DNA from: Euphorbia lathyris
Lineage: Eukaryota > Streptophyta > Magnoliopsida > Malpighiales > Euphorbiaceae
Direction: 5' to 3'
Length of the DNA: 64,000 nucleotides
NCBI RefSeq assembly: GCF_963576675.1
Contig: NC_088912.1
Location: 101,213,895 to 101,277,894, forward strand
Shown here: one piece after another, positions 34,760-47,459 of the stretch
Layout of the letters: each line of letters opens with the position of its first letter
How positions within the stretch are numbered: position 1 is the first letter of the stretch
The notes under the pieces: model-generated
Seen by the model: the letters and a program-made list of their open reading frames with translations, nothing else
The model's database searches: none
Told to the model about the DNA's origin: nothing
Position numbers and translations under genes: made by a program

Positions 34760-35039
34760 TTTCGAATTCTTACAAATAGGTATGTATGGATTATGTGGAT
34801 GAATATGTATGTATCTATATGTTTTGGTATTGTATATGGTTTGATTCCTTGTTATTTTAAAAATAAGAAAGTTTTAATTGCTAAAGTATTGATTAAATAA
34901 AAAAATGCACAACTTCCTATATATGAGTTATTTACAGCCTTTTTTTTAATGTGACTCTTCGTTTTTCTTGGTTACATTTAGGCAAAAAATCGAATAGTAT
35001 TTGAAAGTTGGTGGTTAATTTCACAATTATGATAAATGG
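34760..35039. other. Upstream region of the Ulp1-like gene
   Basis: AT-rich, TATA-like ATATGTATGTATC runs; no distinct core promoter chosen. No other gene. Confidence 0.4.
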
Positions 35040-35449
35040 AGTACATCTTTATAAATTTTCACATTTACCAATAAGAAGGCGTCTTCGAATTTATATTTAT
35101 GGCACCACATAAAAAAACTACACTCATAAAAGTATGTTCGGTCAAATTAAAAGATAATATTAGGAAAAAAAAAAGATTTGATAAACAAGCGACTCGAACA
35201 TGTGATCTGACGCTTAGAATTAGAATGTATTAACAGCTGAACTGGGAACAATTATTGTCTAGGTTGCATTTAAGAAGTATAACATAAGATACACGAGTAC
35301 ATCTAAAACAGAATTACAACAAAATAATGGAATTAAGTTTAAGATAATATAGTTAGGGTGTGGAATTCAAAGTATTAATTAAGTAATAATCATGTGCAAT
35401 TAATGTCTTATTGCCTTCTATATAAAAAAAAGGTTTTATTTCCTTGCAT
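35040..35449 (-). repeat. Partial spacer module S0
   Basis: Carries GAAGGCGTCTTC (35075-35086), then a tRNA-like module on the minus strand (B-box GTTCGAGTC at 35191-35199; A-arm-like CCAGTTCAGCTG at 35234-35245). It ends with the text TTATTGCCTTCTATATAAAA shared with spacers S1 to S4. It is a diverged, partial copy of the spacer that interrupts the satellite. Confidence 0.6.
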
Positions 35450-36965
35450 AGGTTTAAATAACGTATCATAAAGTGAATAATTAAGTAATAATCACTAGCT
35501 CCATGCAAAAGTTCATAGGGTTTCTCAGCTCGTTAGTCGAACGATTGTATTTTATATTCATCCAATAATATTGTTTTTTTTTAATTTTGAGGTCATGAAA
35601 CCTTATCGTAACCTAACACCGTCGGACTTAACGTATCTTTGTGTGACTAATGAAGTAAAATTAAAACGATCTCCATGCAAAAGTCCCTAGGGTTTCTCAG
35701 CTCGTTATCCGAACGATTGTGATCAATCATTTATCTAATAATATTTTTTTAAAAATATTGAGGTCATAAAAGCTTATCGTAACCTAATGCCACCGGACGT
35801 AACGTATATTGGTGTGACTAATTAAGTAGTAAGCACAATCTCCATACAAAAGTCCCTAGGGTTTATCAGCTCGCTATTCGAACGATTGTGTTCTATATTT
35901 ATTTTATCAATCATTTATCTAATAATATATATTTTTTTTTTAATTTTCAGGCCATGAAACCTTATCGTAACCTAACACCGTCGTACTTAACGTATCTTTG
36001 TGTGAATAATTAAGTAATAGTCATGATCTCCATACAAAAGTCCCTAGGGTTTCTCAGCTCGTTATTCGGATGATTGTGTTCTATATTTATTTTATCAATC
36101 ATTTATCTAATAATATATTTTTTTTTTAATTTTGAGGTCATGAAACCTTATCGTAACCTAACACCGTCGTACTTAACGTATCTTTGTGAATAATTAAGTA
36201 ATAATCATGATCTCCATACAAAAGTCCCTAGGGTTTCTCAGCTCGTTATTCGGACGATTGTGTTCTATATTTATTTTATCAATCATTTATCTAATAATAT
36301 ATATTTTATTTTGATTTTGAGGTCATGAAGCCGTATCGTAACCTAACACCGTCGTACTTAACGTATCTTTGTGTGAATAATTAAGTAATAATCATGATCT
36401 CAATACAAAAGTCCCTAGGATTTCTCAGCTCGTTAATTGAACGATTGTGTTCTATATTTATTTTATCAATCATTTATCTAATAATATATATATTTTTTTT
36501 TAATTTTGAGGTCATGAAACCTTATCGTAACCTAACATCGTCGTACTTAACGTATCTTTGTGTGAATAATTAAGTAATAGTCATGATCTCCATACAAAAG
36601 TCCCTAGGGTTTCTCAGCTCGTTATTCGGATGATTGTGTTCTATATTTATTTTATCAATCATTTATCTAATAATATATATTTTTTTTTAATTTTGAGGTC
36701 ATGAAACCTTATCGTAACCTAACACCGTCGTACTTAACGTATCTTTGTGAATAATTAAGTAATAATCATGATCTCCATACAAAAGTCCCTAGGGTTTCTC
36801 AACTCGTTATTCAGACTATTGTGTTCTATATTTATTTTATCAATCATTTATCTAATAATATATATTTTATTTTAATTTTGAGGTCATGAAACCGTATCGT
36901 AACCTAACATCGTCGTACTTAACGTATCTTTGTGTGAATAATTAAGTAATAATCATGATTGTGTT
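35450..36965 (+). repeat. Satellite block 1, about 185-bp monomers
   Basis: Eight head-to-tail monomers; landmark CCCTAGGGTTTCTCAGCTCG recurs at about 35680, 35850, 36038, 36221, 36412, 36600 and 36786 (spacings 170-191 bp). Each monomer contains TTCGAACGATTGTG-like text, TTTTATCAATCATTTATC, GAGGTCATGAAACCTTATCG, TAACCTAACACCGTCG and AATTAAGTAATAATCA. Non-coding. The length is in the classic plant satellite range. Confidence 0.93.
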
Positions 36966-37864
36966 CTATATTCTACATTTATCAAACATTTTTTGTATCA
37001 TGATTTATAAAAAAAATTTAATTGGAATTTAATCACTGTGAATGTAAAAAATAATCAAATGTATATTGTCCTCTCTTCATATTCAAAGTTAAAAAAATAA
37101 ATCTAAAAAATATTAAGTCAAAGAGCTAGCATAGTTGGAGGAAAACATAATTATAGTAGTAGTATTTTATTTAGGTTTTCTTAGCTTGGTTTGTTAATCA
37201 ATTGGTATTACTATTAATTAATTGCTCCCTTACCTCAAAATTAGAATGCATTAATTTCACAAATACATTAAATGCAAATCAGAACGCATCCATATGAAAC
37301 GTGTTCATTAATTCATAAAGGAAGACGTCTTATACTAAAGAGTAAAATAATATAAGTGAACTTAGGAGAAAAAAATTACCAACAAGGGGACTCGAAACAG
37401 TGACCCAAGGATTCATGAGGACGTGTTATACCAACAGATCTTCGATTAATGACTATCGTAAAAAATAGCGCGGTATATAACAAGGAAAACCTTCATACGT
37501 ACACTCACAAATATATTAGATTGTTTCAATTGCAATTAATGTTCAAATTTTTTTTTCTATTAATATTTATTATTTCGGCATATGGAAAAAGTTGCATACA
37601 TTTTGACATTATAGTTGTTCAAATTTAATTAAAATAAAAATTTATAAAATTTGCTGAAAAGGGGAATCGAACACATGACCTTAAGATTCAAGGAGAGTCA
37701 CTAAACCATCAGTACAATGAGCTATTTCTGTTTATGCTTACACCGATTTATCTAAGACGACTTTTTAATTCCTTTTGTTTTAATAATATTTTCTTTATTT
37801 CATGTGCAATTAAGGTCTTATTGTCTTCTATATAAAAAAAAGGTTTTATTGCCTTGCGTAGGCT
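36966..37864 (-). repeat. Spacer module S1
   Basis: About 900 bp of non-monomer sequence. It has GAAGACGTCTTA at 37321-37332 and two tRNA-like modules on the minus strand: about 37385-37450 (B-box TTTCGAGTCC) and about 37662-37725 (B-box GTTCGATTC, A-box-like TAGCTCATTG). It ends in TTATTGTCTTCTATATAAAA. Nearly identical copies occur at 42456 and 44861, partial ones at 35040 and 41216. No frame is kept. Confidence 0.85.
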
Positions 37865-40800
37865 TAAATAATATACCATAACGTGAATAATTAAGTAATA
37901 ATCACGATATCCATATAATAATATAGTTTTTTTAACTTTTATTTGAAGTCATGAAACCTTATCGTAATAATCAAGTTACTAATCACTAGCTCCATAAAAA
38001 AACTCCCTAGGGTTTCTCAGCTCGTTAATTGAACGATTATGTTCTATATTCATCTAATAATATTTTTATTTTAATTTTGAGGTCATGAAACCTTATCGTA
38101 ACCTAACACCATCGGGCTTGACATATCTTGGTCTGACTAATTAAGTAATAATCACGATATCCATATAATAATATAGTTTTTTTAACTTTTATTTGAAGTC
38201 ATGAAACCTTATCGTAATAATCAAGTAATAATTAATTAATAATCACTAGCTCCATAAAAAAACTCCCTAGGGTTTCTCAGCTCGTTAATTAAACGATTAT
38301 GTTCTATATTCATCTAATAATATTTTTATTTTAATTTTGAGGTCATGAAACCTTATCGTAACCTAATACCATCGAGCTTGACATATCTTGGTCTGACTAA
38401 TTAAGTAATAATCACGATATCCATACAAAACTCCCTAGGGTTTCTCAGATCGTTATTCGAACAATTGTGTTCTATATTTATTTTATCAATCATTTATCTA
38501 ATAATATATTTTTTTTTAATATCGAGGTCATGAAACCTTATCATAACCTAACACTGTCGTACTTAACGTATCTTTGTTTGAATAATTAAGTAATAATCAT
38601 GATATACATACAAAAGTCCCTAGGGTTTCTCAACTCATTATTCGAACGATTATAAAAATATAGTTTTTTTAACTTTTATTTGAAGTCATGAAACCTTATC
38701 GTAATAATCAAGTAATAATTAAGTAATAATCGCTAGCTCCATAAAAAACTCCCTAGGGTTTCTCAGCTCGTTAATTAAACGATTATGTTCTATATTCATC
38801 TAATAATATTTTTATTTTAATTTTGAGGTCATGAAACCTTATCGTAACCTAACACCATCGGGCTTGACATATATTGGTCTGACTAATTAAGTAATAATCA
38901 CGATATCCATACAAAACTCCCTAGGGTTTCTCAGATCGTTATTCGAACGATTGTGTTCTATATTTATTTTATCAATCATTCATATAATAATATATATTTT
39001 TTTAATATCGAGGTCATGAAACCTTATCGTAACCTAACACCGTCGTACTTAACGTATCTTTGTTTGAATAATTAAGTAATAATCACGATCTACATACAAA
39101 AGTCCCTAGGGTTTCTCAGCTCATTATTCGAGCGATTGTGTTCTATATTCATATAATAATATAGTTTTTTTAACTTTTATTTGAAGTCATGAAACCTTAT
39201 CGTAATAATCAAGTAATAATTAAGTAATAATCACTAGCTCCATAAAAAACTCCCTAGGGTTTCTCAGCTCGTTAATTAAACGATTATGTTCTATATTCAT
39301 CTAATAATATTTTTATTTTTATTTTGAGGTCATGAAACCTTATCGTAACCTAACACCATCGGGCTTGACATATCTTGGTCTGACTACTTAAGTAATAATC
39401 ACGATATCCATATAATAATATAGTTTTTTTAACTTTTATTTGAAGTCATGAAACCTTATCGTAATAATCAAGTAATAATTAATTAATAATCACTAGCTCC
39501 ATAAAAAACTCCCTAGGGTTTCTCAGCTCGTTAATTAAACGATTATGTTCTATATTCATCTAATAATATTTTTATTTTAATTTTGAGGTCATGAAACCTT
39601 ATCGTAACCTAACACCATCGGGCTTGACATATCTTGGTCTGACTAATTAAGTAATAATCACGATATCCATACAAAACTCCCTAGGGTTTCTCAGATCGTT
39701 ATTCGAACGATTGTGTTCTATATTTATTTTATCAATCATTTATCTAATAATATATATTTTTTTAATATCATGAAACCTTATCATAACCTAACACTGTCGT
39801 ACTTAACGTATCTTTGTTTGAATAATTAAGTAATAATCACGATATACATACAAAAGTCCCTAGGGTTTCTCAGCTCATTATTCGAACGATTATAATAATA
39901 TAGTTTTTTTAACTTTTATTTGAAGTCATGAAACCTTATCGTAATAATCAAGTAATAATTAAGTAATAATCGCTAGCTCCATAAAAAACTCCCTAGGGTT
40001 TCTCAGCTCGTTAATTAAACGATTATGTTCTATATTCATCTAATAATATTTTTATTTTTATTTTGAGGTCATGAAACCTTATCGTAACCTAACACCATCG
40101 GGCTTGACATATCTTGGTCTGACTAATTAAGTAATAATCACGATATCCATACAAAACTCCCCAGGGTTTCTCAGATCGTTATTCGAACGATTGTGTTCTA
40201 TATTTATTTTATCAATCATTTATATAATAATATATATTTTTTTAATATCGAGGTCATGAAACCTTATCGTAACCTAACACCGTCATACTTAACGTATCTT
40301 TGTTTGAATAATTAAGTAATAATCACGATCTACATACAAAAGTCCCTATGGTTTCTCAGCTCAATATTCGAGCGATTATGTTCTATATTCATATAATAAT
40401 ATAGTTTTTTTAACTTTTATTTGAAGTCACGAAACCTTATCGTAATAATCAAGTAATAATTAAGTAATAATCACTAGCTCCATAAAAAACTCCCTAGGGT
40501 TTTTCAGCTCGTTAATTAAACGATTATGTTCTATATTCATCTAATAATATTTTTATTTTAATTTTGAGGTCATGAAACCTTATCGTAACCTAACACCATC
40601 GGGCTTGACATATCTTGGTCTGACTAATTAAGTAATAATCACGATATCCATACAAAACTCCCTAGGGTTTCTCAGATCGTTATTCGAACGATTGTGTTCT
40701 ATATTTATTTTATCAATCATTTATCTAATAATATATATTTTTTTAATATCGAGGTCATGAAACCTTATCGTAACCTAACATCGTCGTACTTAACGTATCT

Positions 40801-41215
40801 TTGTTTGAATAATTAAGTAATAATCACGATCTACATACAAAAGTCCCTAGGGTTTCTCTGCTCATTATTCGAACGATTGTGTTCTATATTCATATAATAA
40901 TATAGTTTTTTTAACTTTTATTTGAAGTCGTGAAACCTTATCGTAATAATCAAGTAATAATTAAGTAATAATCACTAGCTCCATAAAAAAACTCCCTAGG
41001 GTTTCTCAGCTCGTTAATTAAACGATTATGTTCTATATTCATCTAATAATATTTTTATTTTAATTTTGAGGTCACGAAACCTTATCGTAACCTAAAACCG
41101 TCTGACGTAATTAATTAATAATCATGATCTACATACAAAAGTCATTATGGTTTCTCAGCTCGTTATTTGAATGATTATGTTCTGTAATTATTTTCTCAAT
41201 CCTTTTGTTTAATAA
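37865..41215 (+). repeat. Satellite block 2 with about 500-bp higher-order repeat
   Basis: Three monomer types alternate: one with CGTTAATTAAACGATTATG and CATCGGGCTTGACAT, one with CAGATCGTTATTCGAACG and ATATCGAGGTCATG, and one with CATATAATAATATAG and TTTTATTTGAAGTCATG. The first type recurs at about 38725, 39230, 39490, 39970, 40470 and 40975, giving a period near 500 bp with some shorter two-part units. This is higher-order organisation as in homogenising satellites. No coding content. Confidence 0.9.
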
Positions 41216-41925
41216 TATTTTATTTAACATAATAATTATAATAACAATTTATAAATCATAAGGGTTTTTTTTTAACTTATAAATATAAATTAATTGGTGT
41301 GAATAATTGCTCTCTTACCTCAATTTCGAATTCACATTATATATAAAAATATATTGCTTGGATTTCAGAAATACATTTAATGCAACATGGATCGCATTTA
41401 CATGTATAACTGGAAAACTAAAACACATATGAAGGCGTCTTCTAATTGGCGAACGCTTACCATATTAAATTAGCAATTCATTTATTTCAACGCCACATTA
41501 ATGACATTCATAAATAGCGCGGTATATAATAAGGAAAACCTTCATACGTATACTCACAAATATATTAGATTGTTTCAATTGCAATTAATGTTCAAATCTT
41601 TTTTTTTCTATTAATATTTATTATTTCGGCATATGGAAAAAGTTGCATACATTTTGACATTATGGTTGTTCAAATTTAATTAAAATAAAAAATTATAAAA
41701 TTTGCTGAAAAGGGGAATCTAACACACGATCTTAAGATTCAAGGGGAGTCACTATACCATCAGAACAATGATCTATTTCTGTTTATGCTTACACCGATTT
41801 ATCTAAGACGACTTTTTAATTCCTTTTTTTAATAATATTTTCTTTATTTCATGTGCAATTAAGGTCTTATTGCCTTCTATTAAAAAAAGGTTTATTGCCT
41901 TGCGTAGGCTTAAATAACGTACCAT
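41216..41925 (-). repeat. Spacer module S2 (partly different)
   Basis: The right part (about 41510-41925) matches S1. The left part is diverged and carries GAAGGCGTCTTC at 41431-41442 and CACATTAATGACATTC, closer to the promoter flank of the small gene at 47460. One tRNA-like module at about 41708-41775. Confidence 0.75.
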
Positions 41926-42455
41926 AACTCCCTAGGGTTTCTCAGCTCGTTAATTGAACGATTATGTTCTATATTCATCTAATAATATTTTTATTTTAAT
42001 TTTGAGGTCATGAAACCTTATCGTAACCTAACACCGTCGGGCTTGACATATCTTGGTCTGACTAATTAAGTAATAATCACGATCTCCATATAAAAGTCCC
42101 TAGGGTTTCTCAGCTCGTTATTCGGACGATTGTGTTCTATATTTATTTTATCAATCATTTATCTAATAATATATATTTTTTTAAAATTTTGAGGTCACGA
42201 AACCTTATCGTAACCTAACACCATCGTACTTAACGTATCTTTGTATGAATAATTAAGTAATAACCATGATCTCCATACAAAAGTCCCTAGGGTTTCTCAG
42301 CTCGTTATTCGGACGATTGTGTTCTATATTTATTTTATCAATCATTTATCTAATAATATATATTTTATTTTAATTTTGAGGTCATGAAACCGTATCGTAA
42401 CCTAACACCATCGTACTTAACGTATCTTTGTGTGAATAATTAAGTAATAATCATG
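41926..42455 (+). repeat. Satellite block 3
   Basis: Three monomers (CCCTAGGGTTTCTCAGCTCG at about 41929, 42098 and 42286), mixing the GGGCTTGACAT type and the block-1 type. Confidence 0.9.
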
Positions 42456-43384
42456 ATTGTGTTCTATATTCTACATTTATCAAACATTTTTTGTATCATG
42501 ATTTATAAAAAAAAAATTAATTGGAATTTAATCACTGTGAATGTAAAAAATAATCAAATGTATATTGTCCTCTCTTCATATTCAAAGTTAAAAAAATAAA
42601 TCTAAAAAATATTAAGTCAAAGAGCTAGCATAGTTGGAGGAAAACATAATTATAGTAGTAGTATTTTATTTAGGTTTTCTTAGCTTGGTTTGTTAATCAA
42701 TTGGTGTTACTATTAATTAATTGCTCCCTTACCTCAAAATTCGAATGCATTAATTTCACAAATACATTAAATGCAAATCAGAACGCATCCATATGAAACG
42801 TGTTCATTAATTCATAAAGGAAGACGTCTTATACTAAAGAGTAAAATAATAAAGTGAACTTAGGAGAAAAAAATTGCCAACAAGGGGACTCGAAACAGTG
42901 ACCCAAGGATTCATGAGGACGTGTTATACCAACAGATCTACGATTAATGACTGTCGTAAAAAATAGCGGGGTATATAACAAGGAAAACCTTCATACGTAT
43001 ACTCACAAATATATTAGATTGTTTCAATTGCAATTAATGTTCAAATTTTTTTTTTCTATTAATATTTATTATTTCGGCATATAGAAAAAGTTGCATACAT
43101 TTTGACATTATGGTTGTTCAAATTTAATTAAAATAAAAATTTATAAAATTTGCTGAAAAGGGGAATCGAACACATGACCTTAAGATCGAAGGGGAGTCAC
43201 TATACCATCAGGACAATGAGCTACTTCTGTTTATGCTTACACCGATTTATCTAAGACGACTTTTTAATTCCTTTTGTTTTAATAATATTTTCTTTATTTC
43301 ATGTGCAATTAAGGTCTTATTGTCTTCTATATAAATAAAAAGGTTTTATTGCCTTGCGTAGGCTTAAATAACGTACCATAACGT
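42456..43384 (-). repeat. Spacer module S3
   Basis: Near-identical to S1 over its whole length. GAAGACGTCTTA at 42820-42831; tRNA-like modules at about 42885-42952 and 43158-43226. Confidence 0.88.
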
Positions 43385-44860
43385 GAATAATTAAGTAATA
43401 ATCACGATATCCATATAATAATATAGTTTTTTTAACTATTATTTGAAGTCATGAAACCTTATCGTAATAATCAAGTAATAATTAAGTAATAATCACTAGC
43501 TCCATAAAAAACTCCCTAGGGTTTCTCAGCTCGTTAATTGAACGATTATGTTCTATATTCATCTAATAATATTTTAATTTTAATTTTGAGGTCATGAAAC
43601 CTTATCGTAACCTAACACCATCGGGCTTGACATATCTTGGTCTGACTAATTAAGTAATAATCACGATATCCATACAAAACTCTCTAGGGTTTCTCAGATC
43701 GTTATTCGAACGATTGTGTTCTATATTTATTTTATCAATCATTTATCTAATAATATATATTTTTTTAATATCGAGGTCATGAAACCTTATCGTAACCTAA
43801 CACCTTCGTACTTAACGTATCTTTGTTTGAATAATTAAGTAATAATCACGATCTACATACAAAAGTCCCTAGGGTTTCTCAGCTCATTATTCGAACGATT
43901 GTGTTCTATATTCATATAATAATATATTTTTTTAACTTTTATTTGAAGTCATGAAATCTTATCGTAATAATCAAGTAATAATTAAGTAATAAGCACTAGC
44001 TCCATAAAAAACTCCCTAGGGTTTCTCAGCTCGTTAATTAAACGATTATGTTCTATATTCATCTAATAATATTTTTATTTTAATTTTGAGGTCATGAAAC
44101 CTTATCGTAACCTAACACCATCGGGCTTGACATATCTTGGTCTGACTAATTAAGTAATAATCACGATATCCATATAATAATATAGTTTTTTTAACTTTTA
44201 TTTGAAGTCATGAAAGCTTATCGTAATAATCAAGTAATAATTAAGTAATAATCACTAGCTCCATAAAAAACTCCCTAGGGTTTCTCAGCTCGTTAATTAA
44301 ACGATTATGTTCTATATTCATCTAATAATATTTTTATTTTAATTTTGAGGTCATGAAACCTTATCGTAACCTAACACCATCGGGCTTGACATATCTTGGT
44401 CTGACTAATTAAGTAATAATCACGATCTCCACACAAAAGTCCCTAGGGTTTCTCAGCTCGTTATCCGGACGATTGTGTTCTATATTTATTTTATCAATCA
44501 TTTATCTAATAATATATATATTTTTAAAATTTTGAGGTCATGAAACCTTATCGTAACCTAACACCGTCGTACTTAACGTATCTTTGTATGAATAATTAAG
44601 TAATAACCATGATCTCCATACAAAAGTCCCTAGGGTTTCTCAGCTCGTTATTCGAACGATTGTGTTCTGTATTTATTTTATCAATCATTTATCTATAAAT
44701 ATATATATTTTTTTAATTTTGAGGTAATGAAACCGTATCGTAACCTAACACCGTCGTACTTAACGTATCTTTGTGTGAATAATTAAGTAATAATCACGAA
44801 CTAATACAAAAGTCCCTAGGGTTTCTCAGCTCGTTAATTGAACGATTGTTTTCTGTATTC
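43385..44860 (+). repeat. Satellite block 4
   Basis: About eight monomers in the same types and order as parts of block 2, ending with block-1-type monomers, as if S-spacer plus satellite were duplicated as one large unit. Confidence 0.9.
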
Positions 44861-45705
44861 TACATTTATCAAACATTTTTTTGTATCATTATTTATAAAA
44901 AAATTTAATTAGAATTTAATCACTGTGAATGTAAAAAATAATCAAATGTATATTGTCCCCTCCTCATATTCAAAGTTAAAAAAATAAATCTAAAAATATT
45001 ATAGTAGTAGTATTTTATTTAGGTTTGCTTAGCTTGGTTTGTTAATCAATTGGTGTTACTATTAATTAATTGCTCCCTTACCTCAAAATTCGAATGCATT
45101 AATTTCACAAATACATTAAATGCAAATCAGAACGCATCCATATGAAAAGTGTTCATTAATTCATAAAGGAAGACGTCTTATACTAAAGAGTAAAATAATA
45201 TAAGTGAACTTAGGAGGAAAAAATTGCCAACAAGGGGACTTGAAACAGTGACCCAAGGATTCATGAGGACGTGTTATACCAACAGATCTACGATTAATGA
45301 CTATCGTAAAAAATAGCGCGGTATATAACAAGGAAACCCTTCATACGTACACTCACAAATATATTAGATTGTTTCAATTGCAATTAATGTTCAAATCTTT
45401 TTTTTCTATTAATATTTATTATTTCGGCATATGGAAAAAGTTGCATACATTTTGACATTATGGTTGTTCAAATTTAATTAAAATAAAAAATTATAAAATT
45501 TGCTGAAAAGGGGAATCGAACACACGACCTTAAGATTCAAGGGGAGTCACTATACCATCAGGACAATGATCTATTTCTGTTTATGCTTACACCGATTTAT
45601 CTAAGACGACTTTTTAATTCCTTTTGTTTTAATAATATTTTCTTTATTTCATGTGCAATTAAGGTCTTATTGCCTTCTATATAAAAAAAAGGTTTTATTG
45701 CCTTC
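44861..45705 (-). repeat. Spacer module S4
   Basis: Copy of S1/S3 with a deletion after ATCTAAAAATATTA. GAAGACGTCTTA at 45169-45180; tRNA-like modules at about 45233-45296 and 45512-45575. No satellite block follows it. Confidence 0.85.
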
Positions 45706-46260
45706 TAAATATATTACATTAATTCAATTACAATTAAGGTTCCTTTTTTTATTATTATTACTAATATTATTATTTCATAGTATCTTATATTAAAAAAGTT
45801 GCATACAACTTTGACAATATGGTTGTCCAAATTTAATCAAAATCAATAAACAAAGAAATTTGCTGAAAAGGGGAATCGAACACACGACCATAAGATTCAA
45901 GGGGACTCATTCTACCAATATGACAATATGGTTGTCATATTTAATCAATAATTTATTTAATAATTATTATTTTTTTTACCTCACGTAACCTTAGCCTAAA
46001 CTAATAATAATAGTAGTAAATTAGTTAGATTTTGTTATATTATTGGTTTGTTAATCAATTAGTTTTAATAGTAATTAATAGCTCTATTTTCGAATGCATT
46101 GACTTCACAAATACATTAAATGCAATTCGAAACTCATTCATATCAAACGTGCATATTTACGAACATAGGAAGACGTCTTCTCATATATTGATTCAACTAT
46201 AATTAAGGTTTCAATAATAATAATAATAATAAATACATACTTGTTCGAATTAAAATAATA
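45706..46260 (-). repeat. Diverged spacer copy at the array edge
   Basis: Repeats the spacer order with many changes: a tRNA-like module at about 45866-45930 (B-box GTTCGATTC), TTGGTTTGTTAATCAATTAG, GAATGCATTGACTTCACAAA and GAAGACGTCTTC (46169-46180). It looks like the older parental form of the spacer. Confidence 0.7.
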
Positions 46261-46269
46261 CTTGCCAAA

Positions 46270-46335
46270 ATAAGGTGACTCGAACACATGATCATTTATT
46301 TCAAGGGGAATTTGTTTTACCAACTGGACAAGGGG
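46270..46335 (-). other. tRNA-derived module (not a functional tRNA gene)
   Basis: The minus strand reads TCCAGTTGGTAAAAC (D-arm/A-box-like) and, about 40 bases on, GTGTTCGAGTCACC (T-arm/B-box). The acceptor halves do not pair, so it is a Pol III-box-bearing relic or SINE head. Confidence 0.5.
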
Positions 46336-46434
46336 CTATTACTGCTAAGATTAACAACAAATTATTTGAGATTATTGTGTTGTACATAAAAATACCTAAA
46401 ATGGGAACCTTGGTTATGAGGGGAATTGAAGTAG

Positions 46435-46712
46435 CATGTTCAACTGCTAACATGGAATCAAAGTGGTAGAAGACATCCAGAATACGTCGGCACCCCTTTC
46501 GACCAGATAAACAAAACCCAAATGAATAAATAATCAATAACCCAAAAAAGAACATAAGCAAATTAAAAGAAAACATGTTTAAATGCTAACATGGAATCAA
46601 AGTGGAAGAAGACATCCAGAATACGTCGGCACCCCTTTCGACCAGATAAACAAAACCCAAATGAATAAATAATCAATCACCCAAATAAGAACATAAGCAA
46701 ATTAAAAGAAAA
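46435..46712 (+). repeat. 139-bp tandem duplication
   Basis: Units begin at 46435 and 46574 (CATGTTCAACTGC and CATGTTTAAATGC) and share AATACGTCGGCACCCCTTTC and a long identical stretch with only a few differences, so it is recent. No coding role seen. Confidence 0.93.
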
Positions 46713-47400
46713 GCAAAGATGAAATCAATTGATGTCAAAGCTCCCTGATGAAATCAACCGATACATAAATGTTTGCTCAACTGATGTCAAAGCTCCCTGG
46801 GGTACAATTATACAAATGAGTAACTATTGCAGCCCAGGAAGTTTAGACATTAGTTCTTCAAATATTTTTTCTTCTCTTGAAGGTATATATGTCTCGCCTA
46901 ATTTGTGGATTCTCCTCAAGTAGTTTAATAGTTTTTTTTAGAATACATAACACAGAAGAGAGTTCCATTTCAGTTATTTATATGTAAATGTCAATGCAGT
47001 TGGAGACTCTTCAGTTTCCCATCATCAATGAAAGGAATATCAAAAAAGGTTGCAACTCTTTATGTATAAAAGTGGTAAAATAATTGAGGATGACCAATTA
47101 CATCAGTCATCTCCCATTCTCCATTATTCAATATACTAGTAATAACTTAAACAAGTAATATAGTAATAATAATTTAACTAGAAGATATGATTACACGATA
47201 TCCATAATGAATCTATATTCAATAATTCAGACAGATGCATCATATAAAGAAAGAAAATAATTAAAAGACGTCTTCCAGTATTCTTTCGTTTCAAATTTTT
47301 AACTTATCATGCATTTATTATACTGTCACATTAATGGCATAAAATCGACCTTGCATTTATTATTGTATGCAAGAAATTTGAAAAGAATTTTTAGTAGTAG
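46713..47400. other. Upstream region of the first small gene
   Basis: A short repeated phrase GATGTCAAAGCTCCCTG occurs twice (about 46731 and 46783). AAAGACGTCTTC lies at 47264-47275, about 185 bp upstream of the small gene's ATG. A 64-codon frame at 46729-46923 has no recognisable motif. Confidence 0.45.
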
Positions 47401-47408
47401 TATAAATA
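47401..47408 (+). promoter_or_regulatory. TATA box of small gene 1
   Basis: TATAAATA, 52 bp before the ATG at 47460. Confidence 0.6.
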
Positions 47409-47459
47409 AGCTTGAATCGATGGAAATCATTTAAAGTATAACATTGGCTATCAAAGTTT

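Noticed and set aside
35450..44860. Regularly spaced direct repeats could suggest a CRISPR array
   Set aside because: Units of about 185 bp are nearly identical across their whole length with no unique spacers, and the context is a plant nuclear genome.
37662..46335. tRNA genes on the minus strand
   Set aside because: A-box and B-box-like strings are present, but acceptor stems do not pair and no full cloverleaf is possible; treated as tRNA-derived relics.
46138..46576. Short frames around the duplicated 139-bp unit
   Set aside because: Created by a tRNA-like module and the tandem repeat; no shared motif with the small gene family.
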